DNA from: Bacillota bacterium
Lineage (GTDB): Bacteria; Bacillota_A; Clostridia; Lachnospirales; Lachnospiraceae
Direction of reading: 5' to 3'
Assembly (NCBI GenBank): GCA_023443625.1
Contig: JAEZTQ010000001.1
Span: forward strand, 1 to 64,000
DNA: 64,000 nt
Positions 1 to 8,523 of this stretch are shown here, piece by piece (position 1 is the first letter of the stretch; each line of letters opens with the position of its first letter). The notes below the pieces were generated by a model. That model saw only the letters and a program-made list of their open reading frames with translations, had not been told where the DNA came from and did not search any database. A program made the translations under genes and the position numbers.

Positions 1-8
1 AAGGCACT

Positions 9-30
9 AAAAAAGCACTCTTTCGAGTGC
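9..30 (-). terminator. Intrinsic terminator after tRNA-Thr
   Basis: On the minus strand a perfect 6-bp stem (GCACTC/GAGTGC) closed by a GAAA tetraloop is followed by six U. It lies about 55 bases past the 3' end of the tRNA gene, so it probably ends the rlmB-sigH-tRNA transcript. Confidence 0.85.
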
Positions 31-85
31 CTCCATCTTTTCATTATTATCTCTCAAAACCCTGTATTATCTAGCTTTCCTATTA

Positions 86-158
86 AGCTGCCAACGGGAA
101 TCGAACCCGTGACCTCCACCTTACCAAGGTGACGCTCTACCGACTGAGCCATGGCAGC
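86..158 (-). tRNA. tRNA-Thr (anticodon GGT)
   Basis: The minus strand folds as a standard 73-nt cloverleaf. The acceptor stem GCTGCCA/TGGCAGC is a perfect 7 bp, the anticodon loop is TTGGTAA (anticodon GGT, reading ACC/ACU), and the T arm carries GGTTCGATTCC. The discriminator base is U and CCA is not encoded. It sits just downstream of sigH, an arrangement common in clostridia. Confidence 0.95.
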
Positions 159-166
159 AGATACTC

Positions 167-799
167 TTATATTTCTTTGAGTACTTGGTTTAATTTAGTT
201 TTAATTCTTGTTAATGCATTATCGATTGACTTCGGTTTCTTTCCTAAAACTTCTGCAATCTGGACATATTTCAAATCTTGCATATACAAGGTTAAAACTT
301 GTTTTTCCAGGTCGCTCAGGCGCCTTACAAGTTCATATTCTATCATACTGGTATTCTCTTTGTCAATAACTAATTGCTCTGGATTCAATACATATTTTTG
401 GTGTATTATGTCAACTAGCGTTTCTTTTTCCTCAATATCGTTTCCTTCTCCATATGCTGGTGAATCAAGGGAAATATAGGTGTTTAATGGGATGTTTTTC
501 TTGCGGTTTGATGCTTTTATTGCACTATAAATCTGACGAGATACACATAAGTCTGCAAAGTTAAAGAAGGAGTTTTCTTTATCCGACTGATAATCACGAA
601 TTGCCTTGTATAGTCCTATCATTCCCTCCTGTATCAAATCATCCCTATCTCCACCAATTAAGTAAAGGGCTTTTGCTTTGTTTCGCACTAGATATTTATA
701 CTTTTCCATTAGATAATCTATGGCAGGCCGATCTCCATTTTGAATCCTGCATACGATCTCTTCATCCGGCAACATTTCATATTTAGTTGCAGCATTCAT
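167..799 (-). CDS. sigH: RNA polymerase sporulation sigma factor SigH
   Basis: A 210-residue sigma-70-family factor that directs transcription at entry into sporulation and stationary phase in Firmicutes. Region 2 is clear near residues 20-100 (DDLIQEGMIGLYKAIRDY, then the aromatic FFNFADLCVSRQIYSAI helix). Region 4 lies near the C-terminus (LSDLEKQVLTLY, then an HTH reading VQIAEVLGKKPKSIDNALTR). A TTG start exists 9 bases further upstream, but the GGAGG at 810-814 is only one base from it and ten bases from the ATG at 799, so the ATG is preferred. The gene follows rlmB, as is usual in clostridia. A 21-codon mini-ORF ends one base before this start, which suggests translational coupling. Confidence 0.93.
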   Translation of the reverse strand: MNAATKYEMLPDEEIVCRIQNGDRPAIDYLMEKYKYLVRNKAKALYLIGGDRDDLIQEGMIGLYKAIRDYQSDKENSFFNFADLCVSRQIYSAIKASNRKKNIPLNTYISLDSPAYGEGNDIEEKETLVDIIHQKYVLNPEQLVIDKENTSMIEYELVRRLSDLEKQVLTLYMQDLKYVQIAEVLGKKPKSIDNALTRIKTKLNQVLKEI

Positions 800-800
800 A

Positions 801-866
801 CTATCCAATCCTCCATGTTTTAAGAGGATTCCTTTTACCGTAGAAGGATTCCTCCCTTGTTATCAT
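801..866 (-). CDS. Short upstream ORF coupled to sigH (21 codons)
   Basis: The ATG at 864-866 is preceded by AAGGAGGGG with a 6-base spacer, a near-ideal ribosome site and better than that of sigH itself. It encodes MITREESFYGKRNPLKTWRIG and stops with TAG at 801-803, leaving one base before the sigH ATG. The sigH ribosome site lies inside this mini-ORF. I infer a leader peptide or coupling device; no family is recognised and expression is unproven. Confidence 0.45.
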   Translation of the reverse strand: MITREESFYGKRNPLKTWRIG

Positions 867-975
867 GAGATACCCCTCCTTGCCTGTAGAAAGATACCTC
901 CCTTGTTACTAAGAATATTAGCTTGTTATTAAGGATTTTACCTCATAATTATCAAATGTCTCTTCATTATGAGGT
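851..975. repeat. Repeated Shine-Dalgarno-like motif and inverted repeat between rlmB and sigH
   Basis: The sequence ACAAGGGAGG followed by a similar 20-base stretch occurs twice on the minus strand, 46 bases apart (851-860 and 897-906). Further upstream the perfect 10-base inverted repeat ACCTCATAAT/ATTATGAGGT (940-949 and 966-975) could form a stem in the message leading into sigH. The role is unknown; it may control SigH translation. Confidence 0.5.
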
Positions 976-1092
976 TGTCCTCTTGTTTTATGGATGTCTC
1001 CTTATCCAAGCATCTTCCTTATATGCAAGGAATATCTTAATATCTATAAACTTTATTCTAGGATAACTTGTCTTACTCAATGAGTTACTTGT

Positions 1093-1833
1093 CTAATTAA
1101 GTCTCTGTCTGACAATCTCATATGCCATGATACCCATAGCAACCGATGCATTCAGGGAATCTACTTTACCAAACATGGGTATCTTAGCAGTGAAATCACA
1201 TTTCTCTTTCACCAGTCTACCCACGCCTTCCCCTTCGCTTCCAATTACTAAACCAATAGGTCCCTTAAGGTTCAATTGATACATGAGTTCGCCTTCCATA
1301 TCTGCACAGACAAACCACAATCCTTTTTCCTTTAACTCTTCAATGGTAACAGATAGGTTAGTTACCTTGGCAACAGGAAGATAGTTAATGGCTCCCGCAG
1401 ATACCTTTGCTACTGTTGCTGTAAGTCCAACTGCCCTACGCTTTGGAATTATGATACCATGGGCTCCGGCTTGGTGGGCTGTTCTAATGATTGCTCCAAG
1501 ATTATGAGGATCTTCAATGCTATCAAGGAAGATAATAAAGGGTGGTTCCCCCTTCTCCTCAGCTGCTTTTAAAATATCCTCCACCTCTGCATACTCATAG
1601 GCTGCTGCATATGCAATCACACCCTGATGCTTCTCTGTCTCAGAAAGCTGATCCAATCGTTCTTTTTTCACAAAAGTAATGATGCAATCTGTCTTCTTGG
1701 CCTCTCTTACTATGGACTTGACAGGACCATCCTGACATCCATCTAAAACAAATAATCTATCAATGGTTTTCCCGGCACGAAAAGCTTCCATTACTGCATT
1801 TCGACCTTCTATTGTCAATTCCTCATATCTCAT
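1093..1833 (-). CDS. rlmB: 23S rRNA (guanosine-2'-O)-methyltransferase RlmB
   Basis: A SpoU/TrmH-family rRNA methyltransferase of 246 residues that methylates the 2'-OH of a guanosine in 23S rRNA (G2251 in E. coli numbering) using S-adenosylmethionine. The substrate-binding domain is near residues 5-80. The SPOUT catalytic domain shows three family motifs: DSIEDPHNLGAIIRTA, IGSEGEGVG and SLNASVAMGIMAYE. Its ribosome site is AGAAAGG, 12 bases from the ATG. The next gene downstream is sigH, a common clostridial order. Confidence 0.9.
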   Translation of the reverse strand: MRYEELTIEGRNAVMEAFRAGKTIDRLFVLDGCQDGPVKSIVREAKKTDCIITFVKKERLDQLSETEKHQGVIAYAAAYEYAEVEDILKAAEEKGEPPFIIFLDSIEDPHNLGAIIRTAHQAGAHGIIIPKRRAVGLTATVAKVSAGAINYLPVAKVTNLSVTIEELKEKGLWFVCADMEGELMYQLNLKGPIGLVIGSEGEGVGRLVKEKCDFTAKIPMFGKVDSLNASVAMGIMAYEIVRQRLN

Positions 1834-2018
1834 TCATGTACCAAACCTTTCTGTAATTACCCTATTATCTTATTAATGAATCTTGCTTAGACATAATACA
1901 GTTCACTATAGTACTTCTGGTAATCACGCTTAGTTATGTGCTCCATCCAGTCCATATTGCAAAATACCACTCAAGGTTAAGAATTCCCCTATATGTTCTC
2001 TACTAAATTATTATTAGA

Positions 2019-2891
2019 TTAGCCCTGCATTCCATCCATATATTCTTTGAAAGCAGCTTTCCAGTCCTTCATCACATACCCATGCCTCTCTCGAAGAGCT
2101 TTATTATCAAGAACTGAATACATAGGCCTTTTTGCCGGAGTGGGATAATCAGAGGTTGGTATTGCTTCTACCTCCATCGATATACCTGCTTCTTTAAAAA
2201 TTGTTTCAGCAAATTCATTCCATGTGGTACTTCCCTCACAAGTAGCATGATATATACCATAACTTTCTGTATTCATAAGAAATATAATAGCTCTTGCCAG
2301 CTCCATTGCACTGGTGGGGGTTCCATATTGATCCGATACAACTCTAACCTTTGGATTCGTTTCTGAAAGTCTTAGCATTGTTTTTACAAAATTCTTGCCC
2401 TCTCCATAAACCCAGGCAGTTCGGAGGATAAACATCTTTTTTGCATATTTTTGGACAAATTCATCTCCTGCCTGCTTTGTCCTTCCATATGCACTAATGG
2501 GATTGGTCATACTCTCTTCATTATAAGGAACCTGAGCTTGTCCATCAAATACATAGTCCGTGGAGACATGAACTAACTTAGCTCCAATTCTATCTGCTGC
2601 TATTGCTAAATTCTTCGGTCCTAGGGCATTAATCTTATATGCCTTTTCCTCTTGAGTCTCACATAAATCAACCGCTGTCATAGCAGCGCAGTTAATAATA
2701 ATATCTGGCTTAACTTTATCTATATAGCTGTTCACAGCCATCTCATCAGTAATATCCAAAACATCAATTAAATGTTCATCCATCTGTACAGCATCTGTCC
2801 GATATAGTTCATATTCTCCTTTGTCATGAAGAATACGATAGAGAGCCAGGCCTAACTGACCGCTAGCCCCGGTAAACATTATTTTTTTCAT
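2019..2891 (-). CDS. rfbD: dTDP-4-dehydrorhamnose reductase (RfbD/RmlD-like)
   Basis: A 290-residue short-chain dehydrogenase of the RmlD type. That family reduces dTDP-4-keto-L-rhamnose with NAD(P)H, the last step of dTDP-L-rhamnose synthesis for surface glycans. Visible are the Rossmann motif TGASGQLG near residues 8-15, the STDYVFDG stretch, and the catalytic YGRTK tyrosine/lysine pair. An ATG four codons upstream overlaps the GGAGGT ribosome site, so the ATG at 2891 is the start. The other rhamnose genes (rfbA, B, C) are not next to it, so the exact substrate is inferred from sequence alone. Confidence 0.85.
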   Translation of the reverse strand: MKKIMFTGASGQLGLALYRILHDKGEYELYRTDAVQMDEHLIDVLDITDEMAVNSYIDKVKPDIIINCAAMTAVDLCETQEEKAYKINALGPKNLAIAADRIGAKLVHVSTDYVFDGQAQVPYNEESMTNPISAYGRTKQAGDEFVQKYAKKMFILRTAWVYGEGKNFVKTMLRLSETNPKVRVVSDQYGTPTSAMELARAIIFLMNTESYGIYHATCEGSTTWNEFAETIFKEAGISMEVEAIPTSDYPTPAKRPMYSVLDNKALRERHGYVMKDWKAAFKEYMDGMQG

Positions 2892-2903
2892 AAATACCTC
2901 CAT

Positions 2904-3395
2904 GTGACATTCTCATAATTCTATTCTATAAATATCTATATCCATTAAGCTTTCAAAATTAATTAATAGAAAGAAAACTTATTTTCTTAAAAGCTAGGTA
3001 AAATCGCATCCTTATCCGATACTAAAATCTCCATATCATCAGTCACTGGTCAACAATACTACCCTACCAATAAACTCATGGAGTGGATATGATTAACAAG
3101 CATAAACATAGTATAATCAATTCATATTCAAATTACAATATCTTTTAAAGCCTGTCCCCTTACAAAGTAGATCTTAGTGTTAACTTGCTGACACTTAGCG
3201 CACCAGCGTAGTGGGAAGCCATAAAGTTCCCCACAAAAAAATGCACATCTAAGGTCATCAACCTAAGGAATATTTTCAAAGATTACATAATTTGAAAGCT
3301 CAAGGGTATTGGCAATACTTGCTTTTGGTTTGCAGTTTTCTAAAAATATAATAGGATTGGTGCTCATATACAGCTTTCCAATCCTAGAATTATGA
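2904..3395. other. Intergenic region, 492 bases, no gene found
   Basis: No convincing coding frame or RNA gene was seen. There is an imperfect GTGGG...CCCAC stem near 3210-3235. It is followed by A on the plus strand and preceded by U on the minus strand, so it is not a terminator. A degenerate CTTAGTGT/ACACTTAG pair lies near 3174-3200. It may hold the leader and promoter of rfbD, but no clean -35/-10 pair was found. Confidence 0.4.
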
Positions 3396-3770
3396 TTAGC
3401 TTACCATACCGCCAAGCATTCCGCCTATGCTACATACAATAAAGACTGTCAATAGATTTCCAAAAGGCAGGGGAGAAACCCTGTTCATTAATAAAGAGAT
3501 TAATAACAGTACCATAAAGAATAAAACCCCGAGAAAAAGTCCCCATAGGAATTTCTTCTGCTCCAGTTTCTTCCCTATAAGAAAGCCTCCGACAAAAGTA
3601 GATACAATATAGGAAAGTACTATTCCTCCGCTAATAACCGTACTGGATAAATCCAGCTTTAACATAAGAAAGGATAATAGCAGTAAAATAAATGCACTTA
3701 TAATATAAGAAAATAGTAACCCCTTCAATAGAGTAAATATCTTCGCATTTTGTTGTAATACCCTATCCAT
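3396..3770 (-). CDS. Small four-helix membrane protein, TIGR04086 type
   Basis: A 124-residue protein that is almost entirely hydrophobic, with four predicted membrane helices (about residues 12-38, 45-65, 72-95 and 100-122). Glycine-rich turns such as FVGGFLIGKK and IGGMLGGMVS resemble the TIGR04086/YrzE family of small clostridial and bacillar membrane proteins, whose function is unknown. GGAGGTGTCC precedes the ATG at 3770; a start six codons upstream would overlap that site. It is a single gene between rfbD and a secreted glycosidase-like gene. Confidence 0.7.
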   Translation of the reverse strand: MDRVLQQNAKIFTLLKGLLFSYIISAFILLLLSFLMLKLDLSSTVISGGIVLSYIVSTFVGGFLIGKKLEQKKFLWGLFLGVLFFMVLLLISLLMNRVSPLPFGNLLTVFIVCSIGGMLGGMVS

Positions 3771-3847
3771 TGGACACCTCCATGTCATGTATGATATAAT
3801 ATATTATACTGGTATCCAATTTATTCCTGAGATAACAGACAGGTCTT

Positions 3848-5185
3848 TTATTCTTCAAGTAATCCATCTTCAGAATATATACAGGCGGCATTCCATAGAA
3901 GCCATTCTGAATAACCGACACTATATACTCCTTCTATCTGCTGTCTTAATTCTTCCCCTCCATATTCCATGTAATTCTTAACCCAGGTAGCAGTAAAATC
4001 TTGAAGCCAAGGTCTGACAATTGCCCGGTGTTCACCTTCAGGAATTTGGTCAAGCTTCATCAAAGAAGCAGTCAAAACCTTGCGTATGATATTATATGGC
4101 TCCAGGTCCGGGTATTCTATACCATAATTTCCTGCCCCAAAGTGAGAAGGGTAAATCATGGGACAGATATAATCTAAATATTTTGACATCTCAACATAAT
4201 TTTGTCCTACCAAGCCTGCATCTATAGAACTACTGATAATGGTTCCGTAAACATCAGCCGACATATACACACCCAGTGGCTTTATCTTTTTATAAGCGTA
4301 TTTTGTAAATTCAGTTATAATCTCCTCTTTACTCTTCGTTTTGGCATCTTCTCCAAAATCAGCCTCCGCTATTCCTTTGCCGGTGGAGAAGCGAATATAA
4401 TCAAATTGAATTTCATCAAATCCAACGGCTGCTGCTTGTTTTGACACTTCTATAAGATAATCCCATACTTCTTTATTATAGGGATTGACCCAACATTCCC
4501 CATTATTATCCCTAAACAGGCTTCCATCCTTATTTCTAATAGCCAAATCATTACGTTTTTCAGCCAAATAAGGATCTTTAAAAGCTACAACACGAGCAAT
4601 CAAGTATATATTCTTACTCTTTAAGGTACTGATTAAAGCATTTATATCCGATATTGTATTAGTGACTGCTCCAATTTCTTTGGCAACAGGATGATCCATA
4701 TCATAAGATATCTTACCTTCGTCACCCTTTACATCAATTACCAATGCATTGATTTCCGATGTTTCTACCATAGTGAGTATGTCATTCATCTTAACAGACT
4801 CTACGGTATTGGCAGTTAAATAGATCCCTTTAACAACAGTCGGTTCTCGTCTATTGACTACTTCCAAGGAATCAGCCTCCTCGGACGGAACTTGTATAGG
4901 TGTAATAGTTGAGATTGTTGTCGGCATTATAGAAGGCGTTCTTGCTGGAGACTTAGTTGGCTCATTCTTCGGTGTTATAGTTGCCACATTGGTATTTGGC
5001 TTAGGATTATCCGTCCTATTATTCCCTGCATATATCTTTTCCTTTATAGTGATAAAAGCTATTAGACCGATGCAAATTAGTATAAGTATAAGAAATACAA
5101 AAAACCAATTATGTTTTTTGCCCCTTTTCCCTCTTTTCCTATTAGAACGATCATAGTCAATAATCATATCACGCTTAGTTCCCAT
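3848..5185 (-). CDS. Membrane-anchored putative glycoside hydrolase (DUF4015 type)
   Basis: A 445-residue protein with a basic cytoplasmic N-terminus (RSNRKRGKRGKKH), one membrane helix near residues 28-50, and a Thr/Pro/Ser-rich linker near 60-110. The rest is an extracellular domain of the putative glycosyl hydrolase family DUF4015 (PF13200-like, TIM-barrel). Family-type stretches are VKGIYLTANTV, INALVIDVKGDEGKISYD, GFDEIQFDYIRFSTG and YICPMIYPSHF. The substrate is unknown, probably an extracellular or cell-wall glycan. AGAGG lies 7 bases before the ATG at 5185; the 14 upstream codons have no ribosome site. Confidence 0.75.
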   Translation of the reverse strand: MGTKRDMIIDYDRSNRKRGKRGKKHNWFFVFLILILICIGLIAFITIKEKIYAGNNRTDNPKPNTNVATITPKNEPTKSPARTPSIMPTTISTITPIQVPSEEADSLEVVNRREPTVVKGIYLTANTVESVKMNDILTMVETSEINALVIDVKGDEGKISYDMDHPVAKEIGAVTNTISDINALISTLKSKNIYLIARVVAFKDPYLAEKRNDLAIRNKDGSLFRDNNGECWVNPYNKEVWDYLIEVSKQAAAVGFDEIQFDYIRFSTGKGIAEADFGEDAKTKSKEEIITEFTKYAYKKIKPLGVYMSADVYGTIISSSIDAGLVGQNYVEMSKYLDYICPMIYPSHFGAGNYGIEYPDLEPYNIIRKVLTASLMKLDQIPEGEHRAIVRPWLQDFTATWVKNYMEYGGEELRQQIEGVYSVGYSEWLLWNAACIYSEDGLLEE

Positions 5186-5249
5186 ATTAATACCTCTACT
5201 TTTCCAATATGTGGCTAATGTTATCACAAACTCTTTTATTATATTTACT

Positions 5250-6320
5250 CTACCTACTTTTTAACTGATTCTGAATCTTGTTAAAGACTGATACAATATC
5301 CGGATCAAAATGAATACCTGACCCTTTGTTTATTATTTCCATTGCTTTTTCATGGGAATAAGCCTGTCCATAAATTCTGTTATTCACCATATTATCATAT
5401 ACATTAACTATGGATACAATCCTTGCACACAGAGGAATATCTGTACCACCAAGCTGCGACGGATAGCCAGAGCCATCCCAATTTTCATGATGATCCTTAG
5501 CTATACATATGGCTAGCTTTAAGAAATCATTATGTTCATTCATGGCGTATATCTCATTTAATATAGCTTCTCCTCTAGTGGTGTGAGTCTTCATTATTTC
5601 ACTTTCCTCTGGTGTTAAGCTATGCTTCATTAGAATCATGTCACTGAGTACCATTTTACCAATATCATGTAGCTGTGATGCCAGTTCTATGGCATCAATA
5701 AAGCTATTGGTTATATGGTTTCTATAATGAGGTGACATCTGAAGGCTGATTGCAAGTAATTTACTGTTTTTTCCCACAAATTCAAGATGCTTTCCTAAGT
5801 TAATGTCTCTTTTTGCTAATATGCTAGTTAATGCTCTAATTAAATTTTTCTGTTCTTCATATTGTTTGCGAATTTGATCATTTATGATTTTATAAAGTTT
5901 TTTATTATATATTTCCAGTTCTTGCTTCATTTTATGCATTTGAAGATGTGTATTTATTCTTAATGTTACCTCTTCTACCTCAAAGGGCTTTGAAATATAG
6001 TCCACAGCTCCAGCGCGAAATCCTTTGATTTTATCTTCTGCTGAACTAAGTACTGATATAAAGATTACTGGTATATCCCTCGTATTTACATTCTTCTTCA
6101 GCATGGAGCAAAAAACAATCCCATCAATATCCGGCATCGATACGTCCATTAATATCAAATTAGGAGTCAGAGCCTCGATAGCATTTACTGCTTGTCTTGC
6201 ACTTGTTACCGGTCTGGCAATATAGCCTGCATTACGTACTATTTCAGCTAATATAACCAGATTTGCATTGACATCATCAATAACTAAAATATTTGGGGGT
6301 GAAAAAGGCAGCTTCTCCAT
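5250..6320 (-). CDS. Response regulator with HD-GYP phosphodiesterase domain
   Basis: A 356-residue two-domain regulator. The receiver domain (about 9-125) has the acidic pair DD at 15-16, phospho-acceptor D59 in LILMDVSMPDIDG, and the conserved Lys in SKPF. A short coiled coil near 130-165 leads to an HD-GYP domain (about 165-350) with LHDIGK at 217-222 and HHENWDGSGYP at 277-287. These are the metal and substrate motifs of cyclic-di-GMP phosphodiesterases. It starts 14 bases after the histidine kinase gene stops, so the two form an operon and probably a phosphorelay that lowers cyclic-di-GMP. Confidence 0.9.
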   Translation of the reverse strand: MEKLPFSPPNILVIDDVNANLVILAEIVRNAGYIARPVTSARQAVNAIEALTPNLILMDVSMPDIDGIVFCSMLKKNVNTRDIPVIFISVLSSAEDKIKGFRAGAVDYISKPFEVEEVTLRINTHLQMHKMKQELEIYNKKLYKIINDQIRKQYEEQKNLIRALTSILAKRDINLGKHLEFVGKNSKLLAISLQMSPHYRNHITNSFIDAIELASQLHDIGKMVLSDMILMKHSLTPEESEIMKTHTTRGEAILNEIYAMNEHNDFLKLAICIAKDHHENWDGSGYPSQLGGTDIPLCARIVSIVNVYDNMVNNRIYGQAYSHEKAMEIINKGSGIHFDPDIVSVFNKIQNQLKSR

Positions 6321-6334
6321 ATTGGTTTCTCCTT

Positions 6335-7843
6335 TTAGATACTAGCCTTAAATTCATTTAAGATGGAAAGCGATAAATCATAGTTCTCTTTTCTGATAGC
6401 TATTAATAACCGTAGAATACACTTTGATCCGGCTTCATCTTCCTTCGGTAATAGATTTTTCATACTATATGCTAGTTCCTCAGATTTCTCCCAATTTTCC
6501 ATTTCAATGCAAATGGTAAGCTTCTCCAAAAGCTCATTAATAATAAGCATTCCACCCTTTACATCATTAAAATCATTATCATGATCATCTGGTGTAATTT
6601 TCTTAAGTATCTTATTTATATAGTCCATATCTGAAATGTTATTCATATCTTTGTTGCACTCTGTAATCATGCTGCCTCTATCAATATAATGGCCTTCATC
6701 TTCATAGCCTTCATCTACGTCAAAAATCTCATTATGAGGTAACCCAAGTCGGACCGAGAAAGTAAAAGTACTTCCCTTATTCTTCTCACTATCTACTTCT
6801 ATGGTACCATTCATAGCCTCTACCAATTTCTTGCAAATGGAAAGGCCCAGTCCCGTACCTCCAAATCTTCTTGTAATAGAACTGTCGACTTGAGAAAAAC
6901 TTTTAAAGAGCTTGTCTTTTTCTTCACGACTGATACCTATACCCGTATCAATTATCATAAAGAACAACTCAACAAATTGGCCTGTTTGATATTCCTTTAC
7001 AATTTCTAAAGTAATTTGTCCAACTAATGTAAATTTAATGGCATTTGAAAATAAATTATTTAATATCTGCGCCAGTCTATGCTCATCTCCAATGACCCTA
7101 TCCGGTATATCATCAGAAATATCCAAAAAAAGTTTTAAACCTTTCTCATTGATATGAACAATATTGATATCTACGATATTTCTAATAAAGTCTCGAAAAT
7201 TGAACTCCCTCTGCTCAATTACCAGCTTATTATTAGATATTTTCGCAAAATCGAGAAGATCGTTAATTATCCTATTCATGTTATTACAGCAACGCTTGAT
7301 GATATTCACCGCTTCTTTTTGATTAGGTTTTAACTCCATATCCAATAGATTATTACTAAAGCCCATAATTCCATTAACCGGTGTTCTAAGTTCATGAGCG
7401 ATCCTTGCTACTAATTCACTGCTAACATTATGAATATTGCTTAGGTCATTCTTTAAACTATTGATTTCCTGCATCGCTTCCCTTTTCTCTGTTACATTGA
7501 TTGCTGTGCATATACCAATAGACCTCTTTTGATTACTTATGGCTGTCACTTTTAATTTAACAGGAAAGCAGGTTTGATTCTTTCTGTAGGCCGTGGTTTC
7601 CGAAAGTGCATTTTTAAATTTGTCTTCTATTAGTAATTTATTATTGCGATATACAAATACATTTTTAAAAATTTCATAAATTGGGACATCGAATATATCA
7701 TTACCATAATTCAATGCATCTGCTGTAGAAGAGTTGCAATCAATTATATTACCTTTAGAATCAAAAAATATTATAATCTCTTGAGAATGCTCCAATAATA
7801 ATTTATATTTTGAAATCATTTGCTGATTTGAAAAAATATTCAT
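6335..7843 (-). CDS. PAS-domain sensor histidine kinase with degenerate Hpt-like tail
   Basis: A 502-residue soluble kinase. A PAS domain spans about 12-130. The HisKA domain has its phospho-acceptor H150 in ARIAHELRTP. The ATPase domain (about 250-368) has N-box NNLFSNAIKF, DTGIGIS and GGTGLGLSICKK. An acidic linker (375-430) leads to a helical tail near 433-500 that reads like a histidine phosphotransfer domain. There the expected His is Tyr459 (AYSMKNLL instead of AHxLK). There is no membrane helix, so the signal is cytoplasmic. It is co-transcribed with the HD-GYP response regulator. Confidence 0.88.
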   Translation of the reverse strand: MNIFSNQQMISKYKLLLEHSQEIIIFFDSKGNIIDCNSSTADALNYGNDIFDVPIYEIFKNVFVYRNNKLLIEDKFKNALSETTAYRKNQTCFPVKLKVTAISNQKRSIGICTAINVTEKREAMQEINSLKNDLSNIHNVSSELVARIAHELRTPVNGIMGFSNNLLDMELKPNQKEAVNIIKRCCNNMNRIINDLLDFAKISNNKLVIEQREFNFRDFIRNIVDINIVHINEKGLKLFLDISDDIPDRVIGDEHRLAQILNNLFSNAIKFTLVGQITLEIVKEYQTGQFVELFFMIIDTGIGISREEKDKLFKSFSQVDSSITRRFGGTGLGLSICKKLVEAMNGTIEVDSEKNKGSTFTFSVRLGLPHNEIFDVDEGYEDEGHYIDRGSMITECNKDMNNISDMDYINKILKKITPDDHDNDFNDVKGGMLIINELLEKLTICIEMENWEKSEELAYSMKNLLPKEDEAGSKCILRLLIAIRKENYDLSLSILNEFKASI

Positions 7844-7928
7844 TATAATACCTCTTCTAATTGCATATTAGATTGCTCTTTCTGTTAAATATTATGATAT
7901 TTTCCATTAGTACATTTGTCAAATAGAA

Positions 7929-7975
7929 TTTGTATCTACAAAATAGTAGAGTAAAATTACAACTATTTGTAGTTG
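7929..7975. promoter_or_regulatory. Two inverted repeats between the kinase and the XRE regulator
   Basis: TTTGTA-tc-TACAAA (7929-7942) and CAACTA-tttg-TAGTTG (7960-7975) are perfect palindromes whose centres are 32 bases apart, about three helical turns. Both contain a CTATTT(T)GTAG-like core. The second overlaps the -35 box of the XRE gene. They lie between divergent genes, so the XRE protein could control both sides; this is inference. Confidence 0.5.
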
Positions 7976-8002
7976 ACAGGGTCATTTTTTTGGTTATATA
8001 AT
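7973..8002 (+). promoter_or_regulatory. Sigma-A promoter of the XRE regulator
   Basis: TTGACA at 7973-7978 and TATAAT at 7997-8002, both exact consensus, with an 18-base spacer. The -35 box overlaps the palindrome at 7960-7975. Confidence 0.85.
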
Positions 8003-8058
8003 ATTTTTGTTAAAAAATCACGATTCGTGCATTTTTGATGCATAGGAAAGGTTGTCAT

Positions 8059-8397
8059 ATGAATTTTAATGTACGTTTGAAACAATTACGACTAAAAAAC
8101 AAACTAACTCAGGGTGAACTTGCAGATATTCTTGGCTTAAAACCTACGGCCATTTCTAATTATGAATCCGAGAGAAATGAACCTTCATTTGATAAACTAA
8201 TCTTGTTATCAAAGTATTTTGATGTATCTTGTGATTATTTATTAGGTGTCACTGATTCTTACCTACCGGTTGAGGGAGAAGTGTTAGATAAAGACATTGT
8301 AGAATTCTTTGATTTGTATCAACAATTGTCTCCTGAGAATGTTACTGAAATCAAAAAGTATATTAGATACCTATTATACAAGCAAGATAATGCTTAA
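8059..8397 (+). CDS. XRE-family helix-turn-helix regulator
   Basis: A 112-residue DNA-binding protein. An N-terminal HTH_3/Cro-CI domain occupies about residues 4-60 (RLKQLRLKNKLTQGELADIL, then KPTAISNYESERNEPSFDKL). A short C-terminal helical part may dimerise. GGAAAGG lies 7 bases before the ATG at 8059; upstream TTG and ATG codons lack a proper site. The overlapping palindrome in its promoter suggests autoregulation. Targets are unknown; the divergent kinase/HD-GYP operon is a candidate. Confidence 0.88.
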   Translation: MNFNVRLKQLRLKNKLTQGELADILGLKPTAISNYESERNEPSFDKLILLSKYFDVSCDYLLGVTDSYLPVEGEVLDKDIVEFFDLYQQLSPENVTEIKKYIRYLLYKQDNA

Positions 8398-8472
8398 AAC
8401 AAATAGTGCCATCCATATTTTACAGAACCGGCTCAGCATATGCTTACTAATAAATGATGACTAAAAATAATA

Positions 8473-8513
8473 AGGGAATGTTGCTTAACCATTAGCAGCA
8501 TTCCCTCTTTTTG
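8473..8513. terminator. Bidirectional terminator between convergent genes
   Basis: A 13-bp stem with one G-U mismatch (AGGGAATGTTGCT/AGCAGCATTCCCT) is followed by CTTTTTG on the plus strand and by TTATTATTTTT on the minus strand. It serves the XRE gene and the convergent SEC-C gene. Confidence 0.88.
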
Positions 8514-8523
8514 TTAATATAAA

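Noticed and set aside
2019..2891. Complete dTDP-rhamnose or capsule cluster
   Set aside because: Only the reductase is present; rfbA, rfbB and rfbC are not nearby, and the CapD-like gene is over 50 kb away.
3210..3250. Hairpin with a nearby run of A, considered as a terminator
   Set aside because: The A-run follows the stem on the plus strand, so on the minus strand the U-run comes before the stem. The orientation is wrong for termination.
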